DNA of 64,000 bases from Thiodiazotropha sp040506195 (GCA_040506195.1 JBEVXH010000002.1:124001-188000), one strand, 5' to 3'. Positions 52,822 to 61,666 are shown, counted from the stretch's first letter. A program made the numbers and translations. Notes: a model not told the origin generated them from the sequence alone.

Positions 52822-53850
52822 TCAGACTTCGGCCTCGGCGAGTTTTTCTTCACTGTCTTGCGATGGCAGCAACTCCTCCCGGATACGGGATTCGATCAGC
52901 TCTGAAATGTCGGGATTCTCTTTAAGAAAGTTACGTACATTCTCCTTACCCTGGCCGATACGGTCGCCATTATAGCTATACCAGGCACCGGATTTATCGA
53001 TGATGCCTCGTTGAACACCCAGTTCAATGATCTCACCCTCATGGGAGATCCCCTCACCATAGAGAATCTCAAACTGTACCTGTTTGAAGGGAGGCGCGAC
53101 CTTGTTTTTCACCACCTTGACCCGGGTATCGTTGCCCACCACTTCATCGCCCTTCTTGATCGCGCCTGTGCGGCGGATATCGAGACGTACTGAGGAGTAG
53201 AATTTCAGCGCATTGCCGCCAGTAGTCGTTTCCGGATTGCCGAACATCACACCAATCTTCATGCGAATCTGATTGATGAAGATCACCAGGCAATTGGTGC
53301 GTTTGATATTGGCGGTCAGTTTCCGCAGCGCCTGGGACATCAATCGAGCCTGCAAACCGACATGGGAATCCCCCATATCGCCTTCGATCTCCGCCTTGGG
53401 GGTCAGGGCGGCCACGGAATCGATGACGACCAGATCCACTGCACCGGAGCGCACCAGCATATCGGTGATCTCCAGGGCCTGCTCACCGGTATCCGGCTGT
53501 GACACCAGCAACTCATCCACATTGACGCCCAATTTCTCAGCATACTGTGGATCGAGTGCATGCTCCGCATCTATGAAAGCGGCGGTACCCCCCATCTTCT
53601 GCGCTTCGGCCACCACCTGCAGGGTCAATGTGGTCTTGCCTGACGATTCCGGTCCGTAGATCTCCACAACACGACCTTTGGGCAGCCCACCGATACCCAG
53701 TGCAATATCCAGGCTCAGGGAACCGGTCGAGATCGCATCGATGTTACGGACTGCACTGGTGTCACCCATCCGCATCACAGATCCCTTGCCGAACTGTTTT
53801 TCAATCTGCCCCAGGGCGGCACTCAGCGCTTTTGCACGGTTTTCATCCAT
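52822..53850 (-). CDS. recA: recombinase RecA
   Basis: Protein of 342 residues from ATG 53850 (GAGGA upstream; a further ATG lies five codons earlier). Walker A GPESSGKTT, Walker B LVVIDSVAAL, QALRKLTANIKRTNCLVIFINQIRMKIGVMFGNPETTTGG (L1/L2 region) and an acidic C-terminus are all present. It catalyses strand exchange and triggers SOS by promoting LexA self-cleavage. I saw no canonical CTGT-N8-ACAG LexA box in the 229 bases upstream. A GC hairpin lies in the leader. Confidence 0.98.
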   Translation of the reverse strand: MDENRAKALSAALGQIEKQFGKGSVMRMGDTSAVRNIDAISTGSLSLDIALGIGGLPKGRVVEIYGPESSGKTTLTLQVVAEAQKMGGTAAFIDAEHALDPQYAEKLGVNVDELLVSQPDTGEQALEITDMLVRSGAVDLVVIDSVAALTPKAEIEGDMGDSHVGLQARLMSQALRKLTANIKRTNCLVIFINQIRMKIGVMFGNPETTTGGNALKFYSSVRLDIRRTGAIKKGDEVVGNDTRVKVVKNKVAPPFKQVQFEILYGEGISHEGEIIELGVQRGIIDKSGAWYSYNGDRIGQGKENVRNFLKENPDISELIESRIREELLPSQDSEEKLAEAEV

Positions 53851-53884
53851 TCGGTCAATCCTCATCTGTTGAAATTAAGCGATG

Positions 53885-53906
53885 CGCCGGACATCCGAGT
53901 CCGGCG
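53885..53906 (-). other. hairpin in the recA leader
   Basis: Perfect 8-bp stem CGCCGGAC/GTCCGGCG with a six-base loop, 35-56 bases upstream of the recA start. No T run follows. It could influence recA mRNA or be part of a promoter-proximal structure. Confidence 0.35.
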
Positions 53907-54094
53907 ATCTGTCATGAACGGATGAAATTATCACACAGCCAAAGACTCACGTCATGAGTCGATGCACAGGGTTTTTAGTCCTTCAGAGGCTCAAGAGAAA
54001 TCTTAGGTACTACGGATATTTCCAATAATTTCTAATTGTTACATTAATCACTTAGAGACACGTTTAGATTACGCCAAACTTCTGCATTCAGTAT

Positions 54095-55312
54095 TCAGTC
54101 CGGCCTGGTCTCGATGACGGAAGAATAGCCGTCAAACAGCGGCTTCCGTCTGCCCAACCACAGGGTGATGCAGAAGGTGATACTCAGCACAAGCAACGAG
54201 CCGGTCACCACCCCCTCCCATTCAGCCCAGCGCCAAAACGGCTCCAGATAAAATCCGCCCAGGGTGGCTCCGGCATAATAGAACATTAGATAGAGTGAGG
54301 TTGCGCTGGCGCGTGCCCATTGAGCATGGCCGGTAACCCAGCCGGCCGCCAGGGAGTGGGTAAAGAAAAAACCAAGGGCATTGATAAAAAAACCGGCGAT
54401 GATGACAACCAGATTGGGTGTCAGGGTCAATAATGTACCGGCCATAAAAACCACGATACCCACGCCCATTGCTCCGGCTTGAGATCGGTTTTTCACCAGG
54501 CGGCCGGATATTGAAGCCGCCAAGGTGCCTGTAAGATAGGTCAGGAAAAACAGGCCCAGCCAGTCAGAGGACAAACCATAGGGCTCATCCGCCAGAACAA
54601 ACGTGACATAGCTGTATTGGTTGACAAAGATAAAGAAATTCAACCCTCCAATGAAGCAGGCGGCAAGAATCATCGGATTGCACAGATGCAGCATGAGGTC
54701 GCTTATAACCTGGTGGAACCGAAACGGCCTCGCTACAAAACGCTGCGATGCCGGCATCATGCGAAACACCAAAAACAGACAAACCAGGTCGAAGGCGCCG
54801 AGGAAGAGAAAACTGCTCCGCCACCCCCACTCCGCCGCAACCAGGCCACTGATCAGTCGGCCTGCAACGCCTCCCAGGGTATTTGCGCCGATATAGATTC
54901 CGACGGCCAGCAACAAGGCCTTTGCTTCAAACTCCTCACCCATGTAGGCGAGCGCGGCGGCAGGCAACCCGGCAATCAAAGCCCCCTGAATGCATCGCAA
55001 TATCAGCAAACTGGTGTAATCGGCGGCGAATGCGGTTGCGATCGTCACCAGACACAGCAACAGCAGAGTGGCAAGAATGACCACTCTGCGGCCTATGGCA
55101 TCGGAGAGAGGTCCGAAGAAGAGCAGGCAGACCCCCATCGACAGGGTCGCCACGGAAAGGCTCAGGGACGCCTCAAGTGAGTCTATGTCGAAGGCATCAC
55201 GCAATACCGGCAACAACGGCTGAGTGATGTAGAGATTGCTGAAAACCATCACCGAACCGATACAGAGTGCCAGCGTGGCATACCAGAATTTCGGTGAATT
55301 GGATTGAATCAT
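54095..55312 (-). CDS. MFS transporter (YnfM-like efflux family)
   Basis: Twelve-helix transporter of 405 residues from ATG 55312. The MFS signature in loop 2-3 is GPLSDAIGRRVV. The N-terminal half (SNLYITQPLLPVLRDAFDID and SLSVATLSMGV) matches the YnfM/arabinose-efflux-like group, and GYNIGANTLGG-like YIGANTLGGVAGRLISG lies in helix 5. The substrate is unknown. It is divergent from an adjacent LysR-type regulator, the usual arrangement for a regulator controlling its neighbouring exporter. Confidence 0.88.
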   Translation of the reverse strand: MIQSNSPKFWYATLALCIGSVMVFSNLYITQPLLPVLRDAFDIDSLEASLSLSVATLSMGVCLLFFGPLSDAIGRRVVILATLLLLCLVTIATAFAADYTSLLILRCIQGALIAGLPAAALAYMGEEFEAKALLLAVGIYIGANTLGGVAGRLISGLVAAEWGWRSSFLFLGAFDLVCLFLVFRMMPASQRFVARPFRFHQVISDLMLHLCNPMILAACFIGGLNFFIFVNQYSYVTFVLADEPYGLSSDWLGLFFLTYLTGTLAASISGRLVKNRSQAGAMGVGIVVFMAGTLLTLTPNLVVIIAGFFINALGFFFTHSLAAGWVTGHAQWARASATSLYLMFYYAGATLGGFYLEPFWRWAEWEGVVTGSLLVLSITFCITLWLGRRKPLFDGYSSVIETRPD

Positions 55313-55410
55313 GTTCACTTGAAACTGTTATGACTGGAGTGTATTGAGCCTAACCCCGATTTAACTATAATAAAAATATATAATATATATAGTTTTCATT
55401 CGATTTATAT

Positions 55411-56313
55411 ATGGATATTAAGCAACTGACCTATTTCAAGGCTGTATGCCAGTATGGCGGATTCAGCGCAGCAGCCCGTCGACTGCACATCGCTCAGCCC
55501 GCCATCAGCATCGCTATGCGCAAACTCGAGGCAGAACTGAATCTTACCCTGCTGCATCGCAGCGATCGCCGGATCACCCCGACGGTAGAGGGTGAGGTGT
55601 TGTTGGGCCATGCCGTTCGCATCATCGAAATGTCAGAGGCCGCTGAACTGGAGATGCGCGAACTCCGGGGGCTGGCAAAGGGAGAGATGCGCATCGGGAT
55701 CCCCAGCATGCTGGGTTCCTACTATTTCCCCCCGATACTCATGGGCTTCAAGCATCGCTATCCGGCGCTGAGCCTCTCCGTCTACGAACAGGGCACGCGC
55801 CGTCTGCAGGATATGATCAGGACAGGCGAACTCGACCTTGGTGTGGTGGTTGCGGATCCTCCCCCGGAAGATCTGGAAACCCGCCTGCTGACCCGTGAAG
55901 AGATGGTTGTCTGTGTACCCAGAGAACATCCGCTCGCAGCACGCAACAGCATATGCATGAAGGAGTTCTTCAGCCATGAACTGGTGGTCTTCAAGACCGG
56001 CTATTTCCTGCGCGAGTTCATCGATCGCTACAGCCAGAAACGTAGTCTGCCACCGAAAATAGCCTTTGAAACCAATCTGATTCCCCTCACCAAGGCGATC
56101 GTGCGCCAAGGCTTCGGCATTACCACCTTTTTACGCATGGTGGTCGAGCAGGATACACAGAACGATCTGGTGGCGGTTCCATTCGACGAACCGGTATTTC
56201 TCGACCTCTCGCTGGCGTGGAAAAAGGGGGGATATCTGTCAAGGGCGAACCAGGCATTTATCGACTTTGTTCTAAGCCAAACCAAAGACGTAAAACACCA
56301 CTTGCCGCAATGA
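55411..56313 (+). CDS. LysR-type transcriptional regulator
   Basis: Protein of 300 residues. The N-terminal winged helix (MDIKQLTYFKAVCQYGGFSAAARRLHIAQPAISIAMRKLEAEL) is followed by the periplasmic-binding-like effector domain (about 90-295). It shares a 98-base AT-rich intergenic region with the divergent MFS gene, and that region probably contains its operator. The effector is unknown. Confidence 0.92.
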   Translation: MDIKQLTYFKAVCQYGGFSAAARRLHIAQPAISIAMRKLEAELNLTLLHRSDRRITPTVEGEVLLGHAVRIIEMSEAAELEMRELRGLAKGEMRIGIPSMLGSYYFPPILMGFKHRYPALSLSVYEQGTRRLQDMIRTGELDLGVVVADPPPEDLETRLLTREEMVVCVPREHPLAARNSICMKEFFSHELVVFKTGYFLREFIDRYSQKRSLPPKIAFETNLIPLTKAIVRQGFGITTFLRMVVEQDTQNDLVAVPFDEPVFLDLSLAWKKGGYLSRANQAFIDFVLSQTKDVKHHLPQ

Positions 56314-56523
56314 TCGTCTCAGGCAGTCTGATGCAATCACATCTGTCTGGCGATAGGGTAGTTAGATTCCACCTCGCCCTAAGCTGCTTCGAACTGCACA
56401 ATCCGGGATAGAGGGTAGGTATACTTATAGCTTATCCTGTCTACACCGGTAATCTTAGCGGGCGACACGCCCTCATCATACCGTTGGATGATATGTTCTT
56501 AATCGTGAGTGGTAACTAAATTT

Positions 56524-57156
56524 ATGTTTACAGGTATTGTTCAAGGGACCGCAGAGGTTGTCGAAATCAAAAGGAAAGAGGCATTCCGTACCTATCGGAT
56601 ACGCATGCCTTCGATCGCGCTGCAGGGTCTAAAGCCGGGAGCCTCGGTGGCGCACAATGGCTGTTGCCTGACAGTGGCCCGCATCGAGGGCGACCTGGTA
56701 GATTTCGACCTGATGCAGGAGACGCTGCGCGTCACCAACCTCGGGGCGGTTGATATCGGGGATCGGGTCAATTTTGAACGGGCCGCGCGTTTTGGCGATG
56801 AGATCGGCGGACACGCCATGTCCGGACATATCCTTTGCACAGCGGAAGTCGTTAATATTGAGCGCAGTAAAAACAATTGCCGTATATGGTTCAAACTGCC
56901 GCCCCAATGGTGTCACTACATCTTTACCAAGGGTTATATCGGCATCGATGGCATCAGCCTGACAATCGGTCGGGTAGAGGGCGATCAATTCGATGTCAAT
57001 CTGATTCCGGAAACCCTGCAACGCACCAACATCGGTACACGCAAGATCGGTGATCACGTGAATATCGAAATTGATCCCCAGACACAGGCGATTGTCGATA
57101 CTGTGACCAACTTGCTACCGGATCTTTTACAACGGCTCAACCTGCCAAATCATTGA
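56524..57156 (+). CDS. ribE: riboflavin synthase alpha chain
   Basis: Protein of 210 residues starting MFTGIVQGTAEV. It has two lumazine-binding repeats (GASVAHNGCCLTV; KGYIGIDGISLTIGRVEG) and MSGHILCTAEV. It dismutates two 6,7-dimethyl-8-ribityllumazine molecules to riboflavin. The GTG at 56509 is an unlikely alternative start. No FMN riboswitch is visible in the 210 bases upstream. The flavin supply is relevant to the flavin-rich Rnf complex, but no regulatory link is seen. Confidence 0.96.
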   Translation: MFTGIVQGTAEVVEIKRKEAFRTYRIRMPSIALQGLKPGASVAHNGCCLTVARIEGDLVDFDLMQETLRVTNLGAVDIGDRVNFERAARFGDEIGGHAMSGHILCTAEVVNIERSKNNCRIWFKLPPQWCHYIFTKGYIGIDGISLTIGRVEGDQFDVNLIPETLQRTNIGTRKIGDHVNIEIDPQTQAIVDTVTNLLPDLLQRLNLPNH

Positions 57157-57308
57157 CTTGTGGTTTTTTTAGCGCTTCCCCGGAACAGGAGTGCTAAATC
57201 CGGAATTAATGCAGGCCGCCGAAGTCATGGGCGACCAGCCGGTGATCAGCATCGATGCGGTAAAATGGGAACATAACAGACGAAGGCTGCTAAGGCCTGT
57301 TAACACTG

Positions 57309-58214
57309 ATGACACAATTATTGGAATCCGGGAGCCTGTGGAAGAAGATTCGCACACGCACAGCGTCAGCCATCGCCAAAGGCGCGCTTCACTCCATTCC
57401 GACAGATTTCCATATCGTGCAACAGGGTGGACTCGAGTTCATGGTGCGCGTTGCGCATAACCTGAATCGCAAAGCGCTGGATAAAGTAAAGCAACCCGCC
57501 ATTCATTCAAGTGTCCCTTGCAATCCTTTCCAGCCACCGGAACCTGAGATGACGGTTGCGGATATTACATCGACCCATCTCTCGGTACTGAATAAATTCA
57601 ACGTTGTCGAGAACCACCTACTGATTGTGACCCGTGATTTTCAACACCAGGAGCAGTTGCTGACCCCTGATGACTTCGAAGCGCTTTGGATCTGCCTGAA
57701 TGAGTACCCTTCACTCGGCTTCTACAATGGGGGGGCCGCAGCCGGCGCCAGCCAACCACATAAACACCTACAGCTGGTTCCACTGCCGCTCTATCAGGGG
57801 CAATCCGGCACCCCGTTTGATGCTCTCTTTAAAAGTGCCCCACAGGGGGAGGCATTGCATAGCCTGAAGCAACTCCCATTCCTGCATTGCTGGTCCCCAT
57901 TGCCGGGCGAACTCGCCGACAACCCCTCGGCGGCGGCCAAACGGACGCTGTCCCGTTATCTGCAGATGTTGAAACGGGTTGGAATCAATATTGTGAAAAG
58001 TGCAGATGGTGACTATCAATCCGCCCCATACAACCTGCTGCTGACGCGAGACTGGATGCTTTTGGTGCCCCGCTCGCAAGAGTGCTATCACGGCATATCG
58101 ATTAATGCGCTGGGATATGTGGGATCACTGTTTGTAAAGGAACCGGGTGAACTGGAAACGGTAAAACGTAAGGGACCGATGAACCTGCTGGAGGCAGTAT
58201 CAATTGCCGCTTGA
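57309..58214 (+). CDS. ATP adenylyltransferase (Ap4A phosphorylase)
   Basis: Protein of 301 residues of the HIT-superfamily Ap4A phosphorylase II group. FNVVENHLLIVTRDFQHQ, YNGGAAAGASQPHKHLQLVPLP (catalytic His-x-His-x-Gln) and YNLLLTRDWMLLVPR are typical. It cleaves diadenosine tetraphosphate with phosphate to ATP and ADP. A TAGGGCCTG-type half repeat (GGCCTGTTAACACTG) ends at its start codon. Its last 15 bases overlap the convergent metallophosphoesterase-like gene. Confidence 0.9.
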   Translation: MTQLLESGSLWKKIRTRTASAIAKGALHSIPTDFHIVQQGGLEFMVRVAHNLNRKALDKVKQPAIHSSVPCNPFQPPEPEMTVADITSTHLSVLNKFNVVENHLLIVTRDFQHQEQLLTPDDFEALWICLNEYPSLGFYNGGAAAGASQPHKHLQLVPLPLYQGQSGTPFDALFKSAPQGEALHSLKQLPFLHCWSPLPGELADNPSAAAKRTLSRYLQMLKRVGINIVKSADGDYQSAPYNLLLTRDWMLLVPRSQECYHGISINALGYVGSLFVKEPGELETVKRKGPMNLLEAVSIAA

Positions 58215-59057
58215 GATAGTCAGCGGTGATAGCGACAAGGCGCTACCCCGCAGTCCCCTCTCCTCTGTCGGCAGACTATCCATGCTCGGCCAGAGGCCTG
58301 TTATCAAGGCCTTTGCATAGCCATCGGACCTGCCCGATTCCTGCATGGATGCGTATGCCGCTTCGACATCGTAGCCAAGGCGCTTCCACACACACTGTAC
58401 ACCCTTCGATTCCGGGATCAATACAAGATACCAACCATTTCGTGTTCCATCATTGGCCGGCATTCCGATCACGCCGCTATTCAACCAGTATCGGCCACCC
58501 AACTCCTCCCCGAACGGAATCCCCGCATGCCCGCCTATCACCACATCCGCATCGCATAATGCCAGCTCTCCCTGTTTCTCCTCCTGTGGCGTGGAAGCAT
58601 AGATGAAGCGATTACTGGCGCTCAGACCACCATGCACCAAATAGAAGGATCTTCGAGCCATTGTGAAACATATGTGTGCAGGCAGGCTTCCCATCCAATC
58701 CTTGGTCTCGCTGGAGAGCTGCTCGGAGCAAAAGGGATACCATGCCTCCGCCAGTAGCGCACACGCAGTGCCAGTCTCAAAGCCGCAACCGCAATCCGCA
58801 CTCCCCTCTGCAAGGGACTCTTCACAGTTCCCCCGTAACACCCTGACGCCTGACGACCTGATCAGATCAACCGTCTCCGCCGGTTGTGCACAATATGCAA
58901 CCAGGTCTCCATTGCAGATGACGTTGGAACTGGCGATGCCAGATAGATCTGTCTGTTCCAATAACGCCTGGGTAGCCTGCAGATTACCGTACGGCCCGCC
59001 AAATATGGTTACGGGTTCGGAGATTTCACCGAGATTCAGCAAACCCGATGCCGACAT
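58200..59057 (-). CDS. metallophosphoesterase-like protein with altered metal-site motifs
   Basis: Protein of 285 residues from ATG 59057; TTG 59063 overlaps the upstream stop codon. The calcineurin-like fold is recognisable: VTIFGGPYGNLQATQALL, VICNGDLVAYCAQPAETVDLI, RGNCEESL, FYLVHGGLS and DVVIGGHAGIPF. In normal enzymes the first block reads D-x-H-G-N; here it is G-x-Y-G-N, and GNHD reads GNCE. Some metal ligands are therefore absent while the later Asp/His positions remain. It may be a divergent enzyme or a binding protein. It is cotranscribed with the symporter upstream and overlaps the Ap4A phosphorylase gene at its 3' end. Confidence 0.75.
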   Translation of the reverse strand: MSASGLLNLGEISEPVTIFGGPYGNLQATQALLEQTDLSGIASSNVICNGDLVAYCAQPAETVDLIRSSGVRVLRGNCEESLAEGSADCGCGFETGTACALLAEAWYPFCSEQLSSETKDWMGSLPAHICFTMARRSFYLVHGGLSASNRFIYASTPQEEKQGELALCDADVVIGGHAGIPFGEELGGRYWLNSGVIGMPANDGTRNGWYLVLIPESKGVQCVWKRLGYDVEAAYASMQESGRSDGYAKALITGLWPSMDSLPTEERGLRGSALSLSPLTISSGN

Positions 59058-59059
59058 AC

Positions 59060-60451
59060 TCAATACTCGGTGGCATTGGCCGGATAGTTGGCCAGCGTAT
59101 CTGCCTGTCTGTTGCCCAACCAGAACATCAGACAGCCCAGGGCCAACACCAGCAAGGAGATAAACAGCAGCTTGGTGTATTTATGCCATTCCCCCAACCA
59201 CTGGCTGTAACCTGTCGATTCGGTGAAATAGAGAGCAGCGCCGCTAATCGCCAGGGTAAAACTACCCAGATAACTCCACAGGGGTATGCGATCACGATCG
59301 CCCCACAATGAAAAGAAGATCACCGGCGCAAGATACAGGGAGGCGGTACCGCTAACCGCCACCGCACTGAACAGATCCTTGTTTCCGGTAAGCACCAAAA
59401 GCAACCCCGCCAGCATGAAGAGCGCCATTACCATGCGGCCGTTGTTCAAGCTGGGCCTTAGGAGCCGCATATCAACCACCACCAACTTGGCTGAACTCGA
59501 CAGGGTGCTATCGAGGGTCGACATGGCTGAAATCACCAAAGTCGCGTTAAACAGCAACATGGGCAGGTCGCCCAGCAGCCGAGTCAGCACCTCAGTCATC
59601 GCTTCGCCGCTCTCTGCCTGCGCGCCCGCCAATACACCCATACTGCCAAACAACAGAATACAAATGATACTGATCCAGGCGGCATACAGAAAACTCCTTC
59701 GAGTTGTCTGCCGATCGGCAAGAAATCCCCGGTCCATCATTACCGGATCATGCATGGGATAACTCCAGATCTGGAGCAAGGCAACCAGCATCAATACCGG
59801 ACCTGGTTGATCGAACTGGAACGGCATGAACAGAATGTTCTGCAAGGTGAGATGTCCTCCGCCCATCACCAGCGTGATCAGAATACCCAGAATCAAAATG
59901 AAGATCAGCATCTGGAACAGATCGGTCCTGAGTGAGGCATGCAGACCGCCCAGCATGGAATAGAGCAATGTCACGGCTGCCAGACCGATCACCGCCAGCG
60001 CATAGGAGCCACTCCCGGCGGCGCCGAAGAGTATGCCGATCACCAGCAAGTTGGCGAATACCTCACTGCTCAGACGGATCCCGATCACCAGATTGTAGCA
60101 GCGAGTCCCCCAATCCCCGAAACGGTCATACAAAAATCCCTGAATACTGGTATAACCCTTACGAAAGCGCAGATCGTCGATAATCAGGCCGCCGGTGAGA
60201 AACGACAGGTAATAAAAAGCGTAGGCGAGCGTACCCCACAGCCCATAGTAAAAACCCAGTATCGCGGCATTCATCAAGGATCGCGCAAAGATCCATGTTG
60301 TCACTTGGGAAAAGGTCAAGGTCAACAGGCTAGGTTCCCCGCCAGCCGGTGAAAGACCCTGAAAAAAAGTACCGCCATTATCAGCTTTCGGAGTGATGAT
60401 TATAGATACCGTTGCCACGACAGCAATCAAAACAGGCAGTAAGTATTCCAT
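59060..60451 (-). CDS. sodium:solute symporter family protein
   Basis: Membrane protein of 463 residues with about 13 helices. SSS-family features include FSQVTTWIFARSLMNAAILG near the N-terminus and LVISAMSTLDSTLSSSAKLVVVD in helix 8, where Ser/Thr residues form the sodium site. AGLLLVLTGNKDLFSAVAVSGTASLYLAPVIFF closes the core. The substrate is unknown. Its stop codon overlaps the start region of the metallophosphoesterase-like gene, so the two are coupled. Confidence 0.88.
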   Translation of the reverse strand: MEYLLPVLIAVVATVSIIITPKADNGGTFFQGLSPAGGEPSLLTLTFSQVTTWIFARSLMNAAILGFYYGLWGTLAYAFYYLSFLTGGLIIDDLRFRKGYTSIQGFLYDRFGDWGTRCYNLVIGIRLSSEVFANLLVIGILFGAAGSGSYALAVIGLAAVTLLYSMLGGLHASLRTDLFQMLIFILILGILITLVMGGGHLTLQNILFMPFQFDQPGPVLMLVALLQIWSYPMHDPVMMDRGFLADRQTTRRSFLYAAWISIICILLFGSMGVLAGAQAESGEAMTEVLTRLLGDLPMLLFNATLVISAMSTLDSTLSSSAKLVVVDMRLLRPSLNNGRMVMALFMLAGLLLVLTGNKDLFSAVAVSGTASLYLAPVIFFSLWGDRDRIPLWSYLGSFTLAISGAALYFTESTGYSQWLGEWHKYTKLLFISLLVLALGCLMFWLGNRQADTLANYPANATEY

Positions 60452-60554
60452 TTAAGCTCCCATTGAAATCATCTCGAATTAGGGCCTGGAAGTGTATTCA
60501 GTTATTCATGAAAAAAACAGAGACTGATCTAAACCATACGTCCATGGGATTAAT

Positions 60555-60713
60555 ATGGATTCAAAGCAGTCGTTGATGCCTGATCCTAATGCCCGCTACC
60601 TGTTAAAGCCGTTTTATTGGCGCATGTTCAAGCACGACAGTGGCGACATCCATGCATGCTGTCAGGCCCTGATGAAGAAGCCATACACCATATGTGATAC
60701 GCTCTGCCGCTGA
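60555..60713 (+). CDS. possible 52-residue protein
   Basis: A short frame (MDSKQSLMPDPNARYLLKPF and on) with GGGA five bases before ATG. It contains four Cys (ACC, TICDTLCR) and several aromatics. It lies in the 372-base gap between the symporter and the SprT-like gene, which otherwise shows nothing. No family is recognised; it may be chance. Confidence 0.3.
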   Translation: MDSKQSLMPDPNARYLLKPFYWRMFKHDSGDIHACCQALMKKPYTICDTLCR

Positions 60714-60823
60714 ATTCGGGGGCATTCACCCCTCTTCAATCATTTACCTTTCCCCTGTTGGATACGCTTAATCCTGTATCCTGTGGGTTAATCAGTGTTG
60801 ACAGGCCCTGGGAATACATCTCA

Positions 60824-61324
60824 ATGCAAAGCGACCTACTGCAATCTCTTGTGAGAAAGAAGACCGGAGAACTGCTACGGACCGGCTGCCGATATTTCGA
60901 CCTCGGCATCGAGTATCCCGAGATCCGGTTTGACCTGATCGGAAAGACCGCCGGCATGGTGCTGTTTCCGGCAAAGGGCCGCAGCATCATTCGCTACAAC
61001 TTGCCACTGCTCATGAAATACCGGGAGGCGTTCATCGATGCCACCGTACCCCACGAAGTCTCACACCTTATCGCATGTGCGTTGCACGGACCACGAATCA
61101 GACCCCATGGCACAGAGTGGAAAAAGATCATGGAGCTGTTTCACGCCTCACCGGAACGCTGTCATAATTTCGATACGGAACAGGCGGGGAAAAAGAAGCT
61201 ACGCTATTTCGATTACCGTTGTGGCTGCCGGGACCATCGCTTGAGCGCCATTCGTCACAACAGGGCCATGCAAGGCACCATCTACCTCTGTAGACATTGC
61301 GGCTCTGCGGTTAGGGCCTGCTAA
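60824..61324 (+). CDS. SprT-like zinc metalloprotein
   Basis: Protein of 166 residues from ATG 60824. The zinc protease-like motif VPHEVSHLIACALHG (HExxH) and a later His region (GTEWKKIMELFH) are followed by a C-terminal zinc ribbon (YRCGCRDHRLSAIRHN; YLCRHCGS). SprT/Spartan-like proteins handle DNA-protein crosslinks in eukaryotes; bacterial members are uncharacterised. The final codons (VRAC-stop) and the stop itself lie inside a TAGGGCCTG palindrome, so the C-terminus has been rewritten by the repeat. Confidence 0.82.
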   Translation: MQSDLLQSLVRKKTGELLRTGCRYFDLGIEYPEIRFDLIGKTAGMVLFPAKGRSIIRYNLPLLMKYREAFIDATVPHEVSHLIACALHGPRIRPHGTEWKKIMELFHASPERCHNFDTEQAGKKKLRYFDYRCGCRDHRLSAIRHNRAMQGTIYLCRHCGSAVRAC

Positions 61325-61335
61325 CAGGCCCTAAC
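61310..61335. repeat. palindromic repeat inside the end of the sprT-like gene
   Basis: GTTAGGGCCTGCT then AACAGGCCCTAAC, a 26-base near-perfect palindrome (one mismatched pair) of the same family as 6360-6383. Its left arm encodes the last residues and stop codon of the SprT-like protein. The minus-strand GIY-YIG gene ends 11 bases later. Confidence 0.65.
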
Positions 61336-61345
61336 TGAGATGGGC

Positions 61346-61666
61346 TCAGATCTTACTTACCACGGAATTATCATCAGATCGATACCTCTCCACTCCTAAT
61401 GCTGACGTTTCGATTATTTTTCGTTTCTGCGCCAGACTCATTCGCTTAATCTGGTATTCCCGGCGCAGCGCATCGCCATGACATCCCACCCCTTCCGCAA
61501 AGACAAGTTCAACCGGGGTGCGTCCTCGGGTATATTTAGCGCCAATGCCGCTGTTGTGTTGCGCCACGCGTTTCTCAAGATCCTTGGCTATGCCAGTGTA
61601 GAGGGATCGATCAGAGCATTGCAGTATGTAGACATACCAGGATTGGGGGCCATTTCTCTGCGTCAT
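61346..61666 (-). CDS. GIY-YIG nuclease superfamily protein
   Basis: Protein of 106 residues. The single GIY-YIG domain shows WYVYILQCSDRSLYTGIAKDLEKRVAQHNSG (Tyr, Tyr-x-Gly and Arg of the motif) and the catalytic Glu in ALRREYQIKRM, like UPF0213/YhbQ proteins. It is presumed to act on nucleic acid; the biological role of this small group is poorly defined. It converges with the SprT-like gene and is divergent from the sox operon. Confidence 0.88.
   Translation of the reverse strand: MTQRNGPQSWYVYILQCSDRSLYTGIAKDLEKRVAQHNSGIGAKYTRGRTPVELVFAEGVGCHGDALRREYQIKRMSLAQKRKIIETSALGVERYRSDDNSVVSKI

Noticed and set aside
53866..54094. LexA box upstream of recA
   Set aside because: No CTGT-N8-ACAG sequence is present; CTGT and ACAG occur only at incompatible spacing.
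56314..56523. FMN riboswitch upstream of riboflavin synthase
   Set aside because: None of the conserved riboswitch core segments could be recognised in the leader.
57179..57300. Short coding-like stretch between ribE and the Ap4A phosphorylase gene (PGTGVLNPELMQAAEVMGDQ and on)
   Set aside because: It reads like protein but has no clear family match, only a GTG start without a strong ribosome binding site, and it runs into the next gene in another frame. It may be a gene fragment; not supported enough to annotate.
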